From the NCBI RefSeq assembly GCF_003054965.1, contig NZ_MIES01000033.1, positions 1,426,001-1,490,000 on the forward strand: a stretch of 64,000 bases of DNA. The letters run 5' to 3'. Source of the stretch: Saccharospirillum sp. MSK14-1. GTDB lineage: Bacteria; Pseudomonadota; Gammaproteobacteria; Pseudomonadales; Natronospirillaceae. Of this stretch, positions 8,592 through 17,195 are shown in pieces. Below the pieces are notes generated by a model that saw only the letters and a list, made by a program, of their open reading frames with translations, searched no databases and was not told the origin of the DNA. Within the stretch, counting starts at the first letter, position 1. Every line of letters starts with the position of its first letter. The position numbers and the translations under genes were made by a program.

Positions 8592-9731
8592 CTAGAAAAC
8601 GGTGGACCAGTTTACTGAAAATACCGCCGGATACACTCCGAATTCTGTGCTGCTATTCGAGGTATTTTGGGTGCGCTGCACCGGCAAGGTCACGGCCATT
8701 GTCAGTTCGGTGTTATCACCCAGGCTGCGCACCAGGCTGGCGGTATTCAATTGTGAACCGTCGACCACATTGTATTCAGCGCCAACCTGAAACTGATACA
8801 GCGCGCCTAACGAACCGACCACTTGCGTTGAGGTATAGTGCTGCGCCAGCGGCAGCACCAGGCCGCTGTGGTAAAAGGCACTGTCTGCCGAGCGGCCGTA
8901 ATCGTCGCTGTCATCAGCGCCCAAACCGTTGTAGTGATATTCAAATTGCAGATAGATGTCGCGCCAGATCCGATGATCGGCACCGATGGTCATGCGCCAG
9001 CCCGCTTCTTGATCATCGCTGAGCCAGGCGGTTTCCTGCCACAAACCAAACAGACCGATGGAACCTTCAGCACCGACACCGTACAGCTGCTGCTCTTGGT
9101 TTAAGGTCAGCGCCGTCACTTCCAATGAGGTCGAACCCAGCTGACGGTAACCGCGGGCGAACAATAGTTCGTCGTCGCCAAACACCCAACCCAAATCGAC
9201 TTCACTGACCGCCCCAGCCGGTATCAGCCAGCGCGCCGCATCAACACCGGGCCGGTAGCGCCGTTCGGTGGCGCGTAACCCAGCCGGTTGCACCACATCG
9301 ACCGGCGAAAAGCGTTTCGCCAGACCAAAACCAATCGCCTGACGACCGAGCGTAATATCGCCGACCGGGCTGAACCACTGGCCGTAGAGTCGATCCAGAT
9401 TCTGATAGAGGGCGGCGTCATCGTCTTCGATTAACGCCGCATCGAGATCGGCAACGCGGAAGTCCGCTGTGGTCGGTTCGGTGTCAGTTGCACCGCCCGC
9501 GAGAAAAGCGCGTTGTTCCAGACCGTATTGCACGCCGAACTCAAGCGGCGCCTGCGGATACCAGAGGGTGTTAAAACGAGCGTCGAGCGATTGCACGCTG
9601 GCATCGTCGCCCGAGTCGTTCTGCCATTGCTGATCAAAACCCGCGCCGACATCCAACCAGACGTCTTTGGCCGCAAGCGCCGACAACGGCAACAAACTGA
9701 GCAGGCCAACGGCTAAGCTGCGATCAATCAC
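8592..9731 (-). CDS. Outer-membrane beta-barrel protein of ABC export locus
   Basis: 379 aa with a signal peptide (MIDRSLAVGLLSLLPLSALA, cleavage before AKD) and a C-terminal Phe (SVNWSTVF), the standard outer-membrane protein ending. The mature part alternates short amphipathic strands rich in Tyr, Gln and Gly (FGVQYGLEQRAF, DIYLQFEYHYNGLG, LYQFQVGAEYNVV), compatible with 16 or more strands and resembling alginate-export/DUF1302-like barrels. Its start overlaps the stop of the ATPase gene by 8 nt, so it is the last gene of the minus-strand operon 13636-8592. It is a good candidate for the outer-membrane end of that transport system. No specific family could be named with confidence. Confidence 0.7.
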   Translation of the reverse strand: MIDRSLAVGLLSLLPLSALAAKDVWLDVGAGFDQQWQNDSGDDASVQSLDARFNTLWYPQAPLEFGVQYGLEQRAFLAGGATDTEPTTADFRVADLDAALIEDDDAALYQNLDRLYGQWFSPVGDITLGRQAIGFGLAKRFSPVDVVQPAGLRATERRYRPGVDAARWLIPAGAVSEVDLGWVFGDDELLFARGYRQLGSTSLEVTALTLNQEQQLYGVGAEGSIGLFGLWQETAWLSDDQEAGWRMTIGADHRIWRDIYLQFEYHYNGLGADDSDDYGRSADSAFYHSGLVLPLAQHYTSTQVVGSLGALYQFQVGAEYNVVDGSQLNTASLVRSLGDNTELTMAVTLPVQRTQNTSNSSTEFGVYPAVFSVNWSTVF

Positions 9732-10413
9732 GCCGCTCCTCCCGTTCCACGACTCCGTCGCGCAAATACACCAAGCGCCGTGCCCGCTCCATAATTTTCG
9801 GATCGTGCGTGGAGAACACGAACGTCATGCCGTCGCGCTGGTTCAGTTCAACCATCATATCGAGCAGGTCCATACCGGTTTGGGAATCGAGGTTGGCGGT
9901 CGGTTCATCGGCGAGAATGATGTCCGGTTGACTGACCATGGCGCGCGCCACCGCCACCCGTTGTTGCTGCCCACCCGACAACTGCGACGGCCGCCGATCT
10001 TCACGTCCGGCCAGGCCAACTTGCTGCAACATGGTCGCCACCCGCCGCTGACGTTCGTCGGCTTTGATGCCTTGCAGCAACATGATGTATTCGCAGTTTT
10101 CAGCGGCACTCAGTACCGGAATCAGATTGTAAGCCTGGAAAATAAAACCGATATGATCGCGACGAAAATCCGACAGCTGACGACCGCTGTAACTGGAAAT
10201 CGGCTGACCGGCCAGATGCACTTCACCTTCGCTGGGATGATCGAGCCCGCCGATCAATTGCAGCAGCGTCGATTTACCGGAACCCGATGGCCCGACAATG
10301 GCGGTGAACTCGCCCGCTTCGATACGCAGGTCGACAGCATCGAGCGCCTTCACCAGCGTATCGCCGCTGCCGTAATGCCGGCTCAGCCCGACCGTTTCAA
10401 TCACCGTACTCAT
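9724..10413 (-). CDS. LolD/MacB-type ABC transporter ATP-binding protein
   Basis: 229 aa. Walker A (GPSGSGKST), Q-loop, signature (LSGGQQQRVAVARAM) and Walker B with DEPTANLD are intact. The QAYNLIPVLSAAEN stretch is characteristic of the LolD/MacB/FtsE branch. This branch powers type VII mechanotransmission transporters, which do not move substrate through the membrane but work on periplasmic or lipid substrates. It follows the second FtsX permease after 18 nt and is followed by the barrel gene with an 8-nt overlap. Substrate is inferred only from context with the LolA-like protein. Confidence 0.92.
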   Translation of the reverse strand: MSTVIETVGLSRHYGSGDTLVKALDAVDLRIEAGEFTAIVGPSGSGKSTLLQLIGGLDHPSEGEVHLAGQPISSYSGRQLSDFRRDHIGFIFQAYNLIPVLSAAENCEYIMLLQGIKADERQRRVATMLQQVGLAGREDRRPSQLSGGQQQRVAVARAMVSQPDIILADEPTANLDSQTGMDLLDMMVELNQRDGMTFVFSTHDPKIMERARRLVYLRDGVVEREERRD

Positions 10414-10431
10414 GCGGTTTGACTCCCGACT

Positions 10432-11655
10432 CTAAAGACTTTTATGCAGCGCCCGGGCCGGCACGATGCGCGCCGCGTGCGCCGCCGGATACAGGCAGGC
10501 CAGCAGCGTTAACGCCAGCACCCAGATCGGCAAAATGATCAACTGACTGAGGTTCAACTGCGGCCGGATGACTTCGTTCAGCGCCACGCCCGCCACTTCC
10601 ATGCCGCCGTAATCAATGCCGATCTGCGCCACCAACACAGTGACCAAAACGCCCACCACCAGACCAATGACAATGGCGCCGACGCCGAGCAACAGACCTT
10701 CGGCCAGAATCAATCCAAAGAGGACGCGCCGCCGCGTACCGATGGCCAGCAACACGCCGAACTCCCAGACGCGTTCGTAGATCGACATAAACAGACCGTT
10801 GATCACGCCTAATGCTGCCAGCACAAACAGAATGACACCGACAATGACCGTTGAGTAACGCGTCATCTGCAACATGCCATCGAGCTGTGGCATCAATTGC
10901 GGCCAGCCTTCGGCAATACGATCGGCGTTACTGAGTTGAGCAAAGAGCGGCAAATCGGCTTGGCCGGCCAGCGATGCCTGACGCAGATTTAACGCCAGCT
11001 CATGAATCTGCTGGCCAATACCCAGCATCTGCTGGGCGCGTGGCAGCAGAATAAAGGCGGCGTTTTCGTCCAGTTCGCGGGCGTTAAACCGGAAAATGCC
11101 CGATACCCGAAACAGCTGTTGCTCAGCGGTTTCATCGATCTGGTTATGCACCGACAGCACAATGCGGTCGCCCAGTTCCGCCTCCAGCAATTGCGCCAGC
11201 CGCCAGCCGATCAACAACTGCGTCTCGCTGCCGCCGGCATCGAGGTAGTCCCCCTCGACCACCACATTTGCCAATTTCGACACCCGCGCTTCACGCGACG
11301 GATCGATGCCCATCACTTGCACCGCCCGGTTACTGGCCGAGCTTGAGACCATGCCAAATGCCAGTGCGCGGGGCGTGGCGGCTTCGACCCATTCACTCTG
11401 GTCAAGTTGATCCAATAACGCCGCCACCTCGCCGAACGTGAATGATTCATCGCGCGCGGCCAGATAATCGCGCTGATGAATTTGCGCATCGCCGCCGTAC
11501 AGTCGCGTTGCCGAGCGCACCATGGTGTCAGCCATGGCGGAAATGACGCCGTCGGTCAGCACCAACGCGGCCAGACTGAGGCTGATGATCATCGCCGTTA
11601 AAAACGTTCGCCGCCGATTGCGCGCCAGGTTGCGCAAAGCCAGATGCCAGGTCAT
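10432..11655 (-). CDS. FtsX/LolC-type ABC permease, second of pair
   Basis: About 407 aa from the ATG that overlaps the preceding stop as ATGA, implying translational coupling. Architecture is MacB/LolC-like: one N-terminal transmembrane helix (RRTFLTAMIISLSLAALVLT), a periplasmic MacB core domain of about 200 residues, and three C-terminal helices. The cytoplasmic coupling segment (YERVWEFGVLLAIGTRRRVLF) and the final PARALHKSL are typical. It should pair with the first permease as a heterodimer, as LolC and LolE do. An upstream in-frame start at 11709 lacks support. Confidence 0.9.
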   Translation of the reverse strand: MTWHLALRNLARNRRRTFLTAMIISLSLAALVLTDGVISAMADTMVRSATRLYGGDAQIHQRDYLAARDESFTFGEVAALLDQLDQSEWVEAATPRALAFGMVSSSASNRAVQVMGIDPSREARVSKLANVVVEGDYLDAGGSETQLLIGWRLAQLLEAELGDRIVLSVHNQIDETAEQQLFRVSGIFRFNARELDENAAFILLPRAQQMLGIGQQIHELALNLRQASLAGQADLPLFAQLSNADRIAEGWPQLMPQLDGMLQMTRYSTVIVGVILFVLAALGVINGLFMSIYERVWEFGVLLAIGTRRRVLFGLILAEGLLLGVGAIVIGLVVGVLVTVLVAQIGIDYGGMEVAGVALNEVIRPQLNLSQLIILPIWVLALTLLACLYPAAHAARIVPARALHKSL

Positions 11656-12887
11656 AAGCGTCGCATCGCCTCCACCGGAACCAAACGCGCGGCGCGCCAG
11701 GCTGGCCACAGCGCTGCGATCAAGGTCGCTACCACAATCAACAGCGCCGGTTGCGCAAAGACATAGAACGACATCTGCCCGGCGTAGCGAGTGAACAACA
11801 CACCGGAAAATTCAATCGGTTCAATTTCCAAGCCGACCCAGGTAAACCAGGCGTTGATCGGCAACACCAGAATCAACGCCAACAGACAGGCGAGAATGGC
11901 AAGCAACCCGGCTTCGAGCATGATCAGCCGGAACAGCCGACCCGGCGACGTGCCGATGGCTTTGAGCACACCGAATTCGCCCGTGCGCTCCATCACTGAC
12001 ATCAAAATGGTGTTCAGCACACCGACGCAGACCAGGAAAATCAATATCACCATGGTCACCTGACCGCCGGATTTATCGGCCTCCATGGTGCGATAAAAAT
12101 CGGCCGCCACGACCTGCCAGGAAGTGGCCCCGACATCGGTGTCATCCCAATGCTGACCCGCCCAGCCATCGAGTTGTTCCGCCAGTTGCGGCGCCCGTCG
12201 GTAATCACGGCCCAGCACGATCAGACGGTGTACTTTGCCGGGCATGGCGTAGAACTGCTGGGCCGCACGCAGCGGCAGAACCACACGCCGGGATTCGGCG
12301 CTGTCGATGGTGCCAACAATGGCGCTGACGCGGTACAGATCATTTGCCAGAGATCCATCGGCGCCTTGCGACACCAACACCAGTTCATCGCCAACCCCCA
12401 CGCTTAATTGCCGCGCCACTTGCGCACCGATCATGGCGGCAAAATAGCCGTCGGTATCCGGCTGGTCGGTTAGATAAGTGCCGGCTCTGAGCTTGTCGGC
12501 CAGAAACGACAAACCGGCTTCGCGTTGCGGATCGATGCCCACCACGTCGACTGGGAAGCTTTTGGTCTCACCATAGGCCAGCGCACTGCTTTCGATGCGT
12601 GGCGTCACCGCCACCACATTGGGCTGGGCTTCCAGTTCACTCAAATCAGCATCGTTCAGGCTCAGGCTGTCGTACAGACGCGGCGTTTCAACATAACCTT
12701 CAGCGGTAATCTGCACGTGACCGGTGGTATCACGGGTGTAGGTGCTGAGCATCTGATCGTAACTGCCTTCGGTCACCGACAGTTGCAGCGCGGTCAGCAA
12801 ATAGCCGCCGCCGAGGCTGAGTAACGTCAAAAGGGTGCGGCGACGGCTGCGCAGAATATTTCGCAGCGCCAGTTTGAACATCAGCAC
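11652..12887 (-). CDS. FtsX/LolE-type ABC permease, first of pair
   Basis: About 411 aa with the four-helix MacB/FtsX layout: an N-terminal helix after RNILRSRRRTLLTLLSLGGG, a periplasmic domain to about residue 265, then helices with LNTILMSVMERTGEFGVLKAIG as the coupling element. The GTG at 12887 has GGAGG at the right distance; ATG 12881 is an alternative two codons in. It begins 11 nt after the LolA-like gene and ends overlapping the next permease start. The PATHWAY is inferred: extraction of a lipid or lipoprotein from the inner membrane for a LolA-like carrier. Confidence 0.9.
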   Translation of the reverse strand: MLMFKLALRNILRSRRRTLLTLLSLGGGYLLTALQLSVTEGSYDQMLSTYTRDTTGHVQITAEGYVETPRLYDSLSLNDADLSELEAQPNVVAVTPRIESSALAYGETKSFPVDVVGIDPQREAGLSFLADKLRAGTYLTDQPDTDGYFAAMIGAQVARQLSVGVGDELVLVSQGADGSLANDLYRVSAIVGTIDSAESRRVVLPLRAAQQFYAMPGKVHRLIVLGRDYRRAPQLAEQLDGWAGQHWDDTDVGATSWQVVAADFYRTMEADKSGGQVTMVILIFLVCVGVLNTILMSVMERTGEFGVLKAIGTSPGRLFRLIMLEAGLLAILACLLALILVLPINAWFTWVGLEIEPIEFSGVLFTRYAGQMSFYVFAQPALLIVVATLIAALWPAWRAARLVPVEAMRRL

Positions 12888-12898
12888 GAGCAGCCTCC

Positions 12899-13636
12899 TC
12901 AGCGACGTCGCCGCAGGTTTTGCAGCGTGAAGAAACCGTCGTCGAGACCGACGTTAAACTCAAGTTGCTGATATTCCACCTCGGTGTACTGACCTGCTTT
13001 GTTCAGCGGCGTCAGCGTCATCGTGGCGGGCAAGGCGGTGCCGCCAAAATCGGTCACATTGGAGAACGTCATCACGCGCATCTGTTCGCCGTCTTCATCG
13101 AAGTAGCGTTGTTCCAGCGGCAGCAAGCTGGCCTTATCGATCAGCAAGGTCATGGCGCCCCAGACGGTTACGGTGTTTTCGAAGGGCGTTAATTGCAGCT
13201 CATAGGTGTCGGCGGTTTCGCGCAAAGAGACGTCGTATTCTTCGGACCAGGAGGTGTCGCGCATCAGGTCGTCGTTGGTGAAATCTGAGCCCATCCAGGA
13301 GCCCATCATCATCGACGGTGGCACCTTCACCACCTTGTTGATCTTAGGCAGGAAATTCCACATCTCGGTGTCGCGCTGCAGCGTTGCCACACCGCGTTCA
13401 CGCACCGGTTCGAGCACCTTTACCAACGCATAATCCAGACCCAGCGACCAGCTTTCCAGTTGCATGGCGCGTTGGTAATCCGGCGTCACCACCGTCATGG
13501 TCATGATGGCGTGGGCGGAATCCTGCTGGTAGAGCGTGTCCATGCGATCCAGCAACTCGGTGGCACTCGGGGTTTCTACGGCGTGAACCGGCATGACCAT
13601 CATCACGACCAGCAAACTCAGCATCAACGGCTTCAT
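12899..13636 (-). CDS. LolA-like outer-membrane lipoprotein-sorting protein (COG2834)
   Basis: 245 aa with a signal peptide (MKPLMLSLLVVMMVMPVHA, cut before VET). The mature domain is the open beta-barrel LolA/LolB-like fold that carries acyl chains. Diagnostic COG2834 stretches are FLPKINKVVKVPPSMMMGSW and MGSDFTNDDLM. It is distinct from the housekeeping LolA. As first gene of the operon with two FtsX permeases, an ATPase and a beta-barrel, it is the likely periplasmic shuttle. The cargo is unknown. There is a 170-nt gap to the divergent lnt gene, which contains the operon promoter region. Confidence 0.85.
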   Translation of the reverse strand: MKPLMLSLLVVMMVMPVHAVETPSATELLDRMDTLYQQDSAHAIMTMTVVTPDYQRAMQLESWSLGLDYALVKVLEPVRERGVATLQRDTEMWNFLPKINKVVKVPPSMMMGSWMGSDFTNDDLMRDTSWSEEYDVSLRETADTYELQLTPFENTVTVWGAMTLLIDKASLLPLEQRYFDEDGEQMRVMTFSNVTDFGGTALPATMTLTPLNKAGQYTEVEYQQLEFNVGLDDGFFTLQNLRRRR

Positions 13637-13806
13637 TCGATCTCCCTGAATAACGCAGCGAGCCGTCAGACTAGCACGACGCCCGAGTCAATTTAATGAT
13701 CAACGTCAGCCGATTGATTAACCCGCCGACCAAGCACCAAAGCGACTTTAAAACGCCATCGGCAAAAGGCATGATTCGGGCTTCGTTCAGCGGTTGAGGA
13801 GCCGCC

Positions 13807-15345
13807 ATGCCGTCCGCCCCCCGTTTTGCTGGCAACCGCTTAAGCGCCACCAATCCCCGTGTCTTGTCGGTGCTGGCCGTCCTGTTCGGACTGTTGCTGC
13901 CACTGGCATTAGCGCCTTTTTATCTGTGGCCACTGGCCTGGCTGAGCATCGCCGGTTATTTCTGGGTGGTGCATCAGGCGCGCAGCTCCCGGCAGGCGTT
14001 CTGGCTGGGTTTGTGTTTTGGCGCGGGCCTGTTCGGCCTGGGCATTTCCTGGGTCTATGCCTCGATGCGCACCGTCCATACGGGCGTTGCCCTGTCGGTG
14101 TTGATGACCACGGCCTTCTGTTTGGGTTTTGCCTTGCTCTCGGCCCTTCAAGCCTGGCTGTATCACCGCTTTCTCGCCGGTCGTCGCGGTGCTCTGACGC
14201 TGGGTGCGCCTGCGCTGTGGGTGATGTTCGAGTGGCTGCGCTCCTGGTTGTTTACCGGCATGCCTTGGTTGTTGGCGGGCTATGCGCACACCGGCACCTG
14301 GTTCGGGCAACTGTCGTCGCTGGTCAGTGTTTACGGGTTGAGTTTGGCGCTGGCGCTAGCCGCGGCACAGCTCACCCGCCTGGTCGCCGCCGGGCGTGCC
14401 GCGCGCTGGGGAATGATCAGCGCAGTCCTAGCAACACTGCTCGGTTTTGGCGCCGGTGCACTCTGGCCGGCCGATCACTGGACCACCGCCTCCGATCGCA
14501 TTCGTGCCGTCGCGGTTCAGTCCAACATTGCCCAGACCGACAAGTGGCGCTCAGACATGCTGCGTCCGACGCTCGATTTTTACGGTCGTCAGGCCGGTCT
14601 GCACGCCGATGTCGATCTGATGCTGTGGCCAGAGGCGGCACTGACCGCACGCCCGGAACGTCTGTCGACCTATTTAAGTCAACTGGATCAGTTGGGTTTA
14701 GACCGAAACCAGGGCATCGTCACCGGTATCATCAACAGCGAAGACGGCCGCTTCTTTAACACCCTGCTCGGCTTCGGTACCGCGTCGGGCGAATACCGCA
14801 AACAGCACCTGGTGCCCTTCGGCGAATACCTGCCGTTCGACGCCCAACTGCGCGGTCTGATCAACTTTTTCAGCATTCCGATGTCGACCATGTCACCGGC
14901 GCAAACCCCACAGCGCACCATGCCCTGGAATTATGCGGGCCAGACCCGTCAGTTGGCGCCGGTCATCTGCTATGAAGCCGCCTATCCGGGCCTGGTACGC
15001 CAACTGGCGCGCGATTCCGATTTGCTGATCATGGTCAGCAACGATGCCTGGTTTGGCGATTCACTGGCGCCCCATCAGCATTTGCAGATCACCCGGATGC
15101 GCGCCATCGAAAACGGCCGCGACATTGTGCGCGCCACTCAGAACGGCATTTCCGCGCTGATCGACGCCCGGGGTCGCATTGTGCAGCGCAGCGCTCAGTT
15201 TGAAATTGCCGCCGTCAAAGGCGATGTTCAGCTGCGCCAGGGCATCACGCCCTATCAACGCTTTGGCGGGCAGGCCTGGTTGTTGTTGCCAGTTCTAATG
15301 CTGGTGTTGTGTCGCTGGCCAGCCAAACGCACGGACAGCGTCTGA
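13807..15345 (+). CDS. lnt: Apolipoprotein N-acyltransferase
   Basis: 512 aa. This inner-membrane enzyme adds the third acyl chain to the N-terminal Cys of lipoproteins. About seven hydrophobic segments in the first 200 residues are followed by a nitrilase-like domain containing the catalytic elements: Glu in MLWPEAALTA, Lys in YRKQHLVPFGEYLP and Cys in APVICYEAAYP. The SD GAGGAG precedes the ATG. It lies divergent from the LolA/FtsX-type operon, which is a suggestive pairing because mature triacylated lipoproteins are Lol substrates. The usual upstream corC/ybeX neighbour is absent. Confidence 0.95.
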   Translation: MPSAPRFAGNRLSATNPRVLSVLAVLFGLLLPLALAPFYLWPLAWLSIAGYFWVVHQARSSRQAFWLGLCFGAGLFGLGISWVYASMRTVHTGVALSVLMTTAFCLGFALLSALQAWLYHRFLAGRRGALTLGAPALWVMFEWLRSWLFTGMPWLLAGYAHTGTWFGQLSSLVSVYGLSLALALAAAQLTRLVAAGRAARWGMISAVLATLLGFGAGALWPADHWTTASDRIRAVAVQSNIAQTDKWRSDMLRPTLDFYGRQAGLHADVDLMLWPEAALTARPERLSTYLSQLDQLGLDRNQGIVTGIINSEDGRFFNTLLGFGTASGEYRKQHLVPFGEYLPFDAQLRGLINFFSIPMSTMSPAQTPQRTMPWNYAGQTRQLAPVICYEAAYPGLVRQLARDSDLLIMVSNDAWFGDSLAPHQHLQITRMRAIENGRDIVRATQNGISALIDARGRIVQRSAQFEIAAVKGDVQLRQGITPYQRFGGQAWLLLPVLMLVLCRWPAKRTDSV

Positions 15346-15688
15346 AACTTTTTGTGCCAGGCCCGAGATAGCGGCCTGGCGCGTTCATTTCCCCGCCCGA
15401 AACGTGTAGAATCGCCCGGATTTTATCGGCCGTCGGCGATCTTCGATCGTGACTCCGTAAAAACACCCGAAAAAAGAGGCGTAAGGGAACTCCGAAACGC
15501 CCGGCGTCCTCACTGACGCTTTTACGTTGCAAAATCTCGAGCGTGCCATTTCAGTTGAGCCGTGCCCGGCGGTCTGCTTTCGCTTTGGCGATCAGATCTG
15601 GCTGCCACCGGCCTGGATATCAGCGCACGCCCATTACAGCGGCCAGCCGCCGAAGAGCGGCGGTCAACCCAAGAATGTGGGAGGGTTA
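15346..15688. other. Intergenic region before the ABC importer operon
   Basis: About 340 nt without a convincing gene. An 8-bp perfect hairpin (GCCAGGCC / GGCCTGGC, 15356-15380) follows lnt but has no U tract. TAGAAT at 15407-15412 is a plausible -10 element, giving a long leader of about 270 nt before the livG-like start. An in-frame extension of livG (from 15527) lacks family-like residues, so I treat it as leader. Confidence 0.4.
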
Positions 15689-16486
15689 ATGAGTTCCATC
15701 ATTGACGTCAGCGGCGTTTCGAAAGCTTTCGGCGCGCTGCAAGTCATCAACGACTGTTCAATCAGCGTTGAGAAAGGTTCCATCACCGGTTTGATCGGCC
15801 CCAACGGCGCTGGTAAATCGACTCTGTTTAATCTCATCGCCGGCACGTTTCCGATCGACAGCGGTCGCATCATGCTCGATGGCGAAGACATCACCAACCT
15901 GCCGTCTCAGCAATTGTTCGGCAAAGGCCTGTTGCGGACTTTCCAGATTGCCCAGGAATTCAGTCATCTGAGTGCTCTGGAAAACCTGATGATGGTGCCG
16001 CCGGAACAACCGGGCGAGAACATCTTTAATACCTGGTTCCGTCCGGGCCTGGTGGCCGCTCGTGAAGCGGAAGTGCGCCAGAAAGCCATTGAGGTGATCG
16101 ACTTTATTGGTTTAAGCCACGTGCGTAACGAGCTGGCCGGCAACCTCTCCGGTGGTCAGAAGAAACTGCTGGAACTGGGTCGCACCATGATGGTCGATGC
16201 CAAGGTGGTGTTGCTCGATGAAATCGCCGCTGGTGTGAACCGGACTCTGCTCAAAGATCTGGTGCGCAATATCCAGCGTCTGAATGAAGAGATGGGTTAC
16301 ACCTTCCTGGTGATCGAGCACGACATGGACATGATCGCCGAGCTGTGTGATCCGGTCATCGTACTGGCGCAAGGCAGTGTGATGGTTGAAGGCACCATCG
16401 AGGAAATTCAGAACAACCCCGCCGTTATCGAAGCCTATTTCGGCAGCGACCCGAGCGAGACCGGAGCATCCAATGGCACTGCTTGA
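15689..16486 (+). CDS. livG: Branched-chain amino acid-type ABC transporter, ATP-binding protein LivG
   Basis: 265 aa from the ATG preceded by GGAGGG. Walker A GPNGAGKST, signature NLSGGQKKLLELG and Walker B VVLLDEIAAGVN are clear. The ~250-aa size with a FQIAQEFSHLSALENLMM insertion is typical of LivG rather than LivF. The DEI instead of DEP in Walker B keeps the catalytic Glu. It is the first gene of a livG-livF-livH-livM operon for high-affinity uptake of branched-chain amino acids or a related small polar substrate. Its end overlaps livF by 14 nt. Confidence 0.9.
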   Translation: MSSIIDVSGVSKAFGALQVINDCSISVEKGSITGLIGPNGAGKSTLFNLIAGTFPIDSGRIMLDGEDITNLPSQQLFGKGLLRTFQIAQEFSHLSALENLMMVPPEQPGENIFNTWFRPGLVAAREAEVRQKAIEVIDFIGLSHVRNELAGNLSGGQKKLLELGRTMMVDAKVVLLDEIAAGVNRTLLKDLVRNIQRLNEEMGYTFLVIEHDMDMIAELCDPVIVLAQGSVMVEGTIEEIQNNPAVIEAYFGSDPSETGASNGTA

Positions 16487-17177
16487 AACCCATGACATCT
16501 ACGCCGGTTACGGCGGTATGAACATTCTCAATGGCGTCAAGATGAGCATCGAACAGGATGAGATCGGCGTCATTGTCGGCCCCAACGGCGCCGGTAAATC
16601 GACCACGCTGAAAGCCATATTCGGCCTGCTCAACATCAGTGAAGGCAGCATTACCCTGCGCGGTGACGACATCACCAACAACGCCCCCGATGCGCTGGTG
16701 CGCAAAGGCATGGCGTTCGTGCCGCAGGAACACAATGTGTTCGTCAGCCTGAGCGTGGAAGAGAACCTGGAAATGGGCGCCTTCACGCGCAAAGACGACT
16801 ACAGCTATATGCTCGAACGCGTCTACTCCTTCTTCCCCGACTTAAAGGACAAACGCCGCCAACCGGCCGGTGAGCTTTCTGGCGGTCAGCGTCAGATGGT
16901 GGCCATGGGCCGCGCTCTGATGGTCGAGCCCAGTCTGCTGTTGCTGGACGAACCGACCGCCGGTTTGTCACCGCTCTATATGAACGAAATTTTCGAGCGT
17001 GTGATCGCCGTTAACGAAAGCGGCGTCGGTGTGCTGATGGTGGAACAAAACGCCAAACAGGCACTGCGCATTGCGCACAAGGGGTTCGTATTGGCCGCCG
17101 GCCAGAACCGTTACACAGACACCGGCGCCAATTTGCTCGCCGATCCGGAAGTGGCAAAAAGCTTCCTGGGTGGTTGA
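16473..17177 (+). CDS. livF: Branched-chain amino acid-type ABC transporter, ATP-binding protein LivF
   Basis: 234 aa. It carries Walker A GPNGAGKSTTLKAIFGLL, signature ELSGGQRQMVAMGRALM and Walker B LLLLDEPTAGLSP, with FVPQEHNVFVSLSVEENL characteristic of LivF. It starts inside the 3' end of livG, which favours coupled translation of the two ATPases at equal amounts. It forms the heterodimeric motor with LivG on the cytoplasmic face of LivHM. SD GGAGC lies 6 nt before the ATG. Confidence 0.92.
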   Translation: MALLETHDIYAGYGGMNILNGVKMSIEQDEIGVIVGPNGAGKSTTLKAIFGLLNISEGSITLRGDDITNNAPDALVRKGMAFVPQEHNVFVSLSVEENLEMGAFTRKDDYSYMLERVYSFFPDLKDKRRQPAGELSGGQRQMVAMGRALMVEPSLLLLDEPTAGLSPLYMNEIFERVIAVNESGVGVLMVEQNAKQALRIAHKGFVLAAGQNRYTDTGANLLADPEVAKSFLGG

Positions 17178-17195
17178 GGTTACAAGGAGTCCGTT

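Noticed and set aside
13794-14759. 321-aa plus-strand frame inside lnt
   Set aside because: Different frame of the lnt gene; Arg- and Ala-rich product without domains.
15356-15380. Hairpin after lnt as a terminator
   Set aside because: 8-bp perfect stem but no U tract follows; could be a processing or Rho-related hairpin only.
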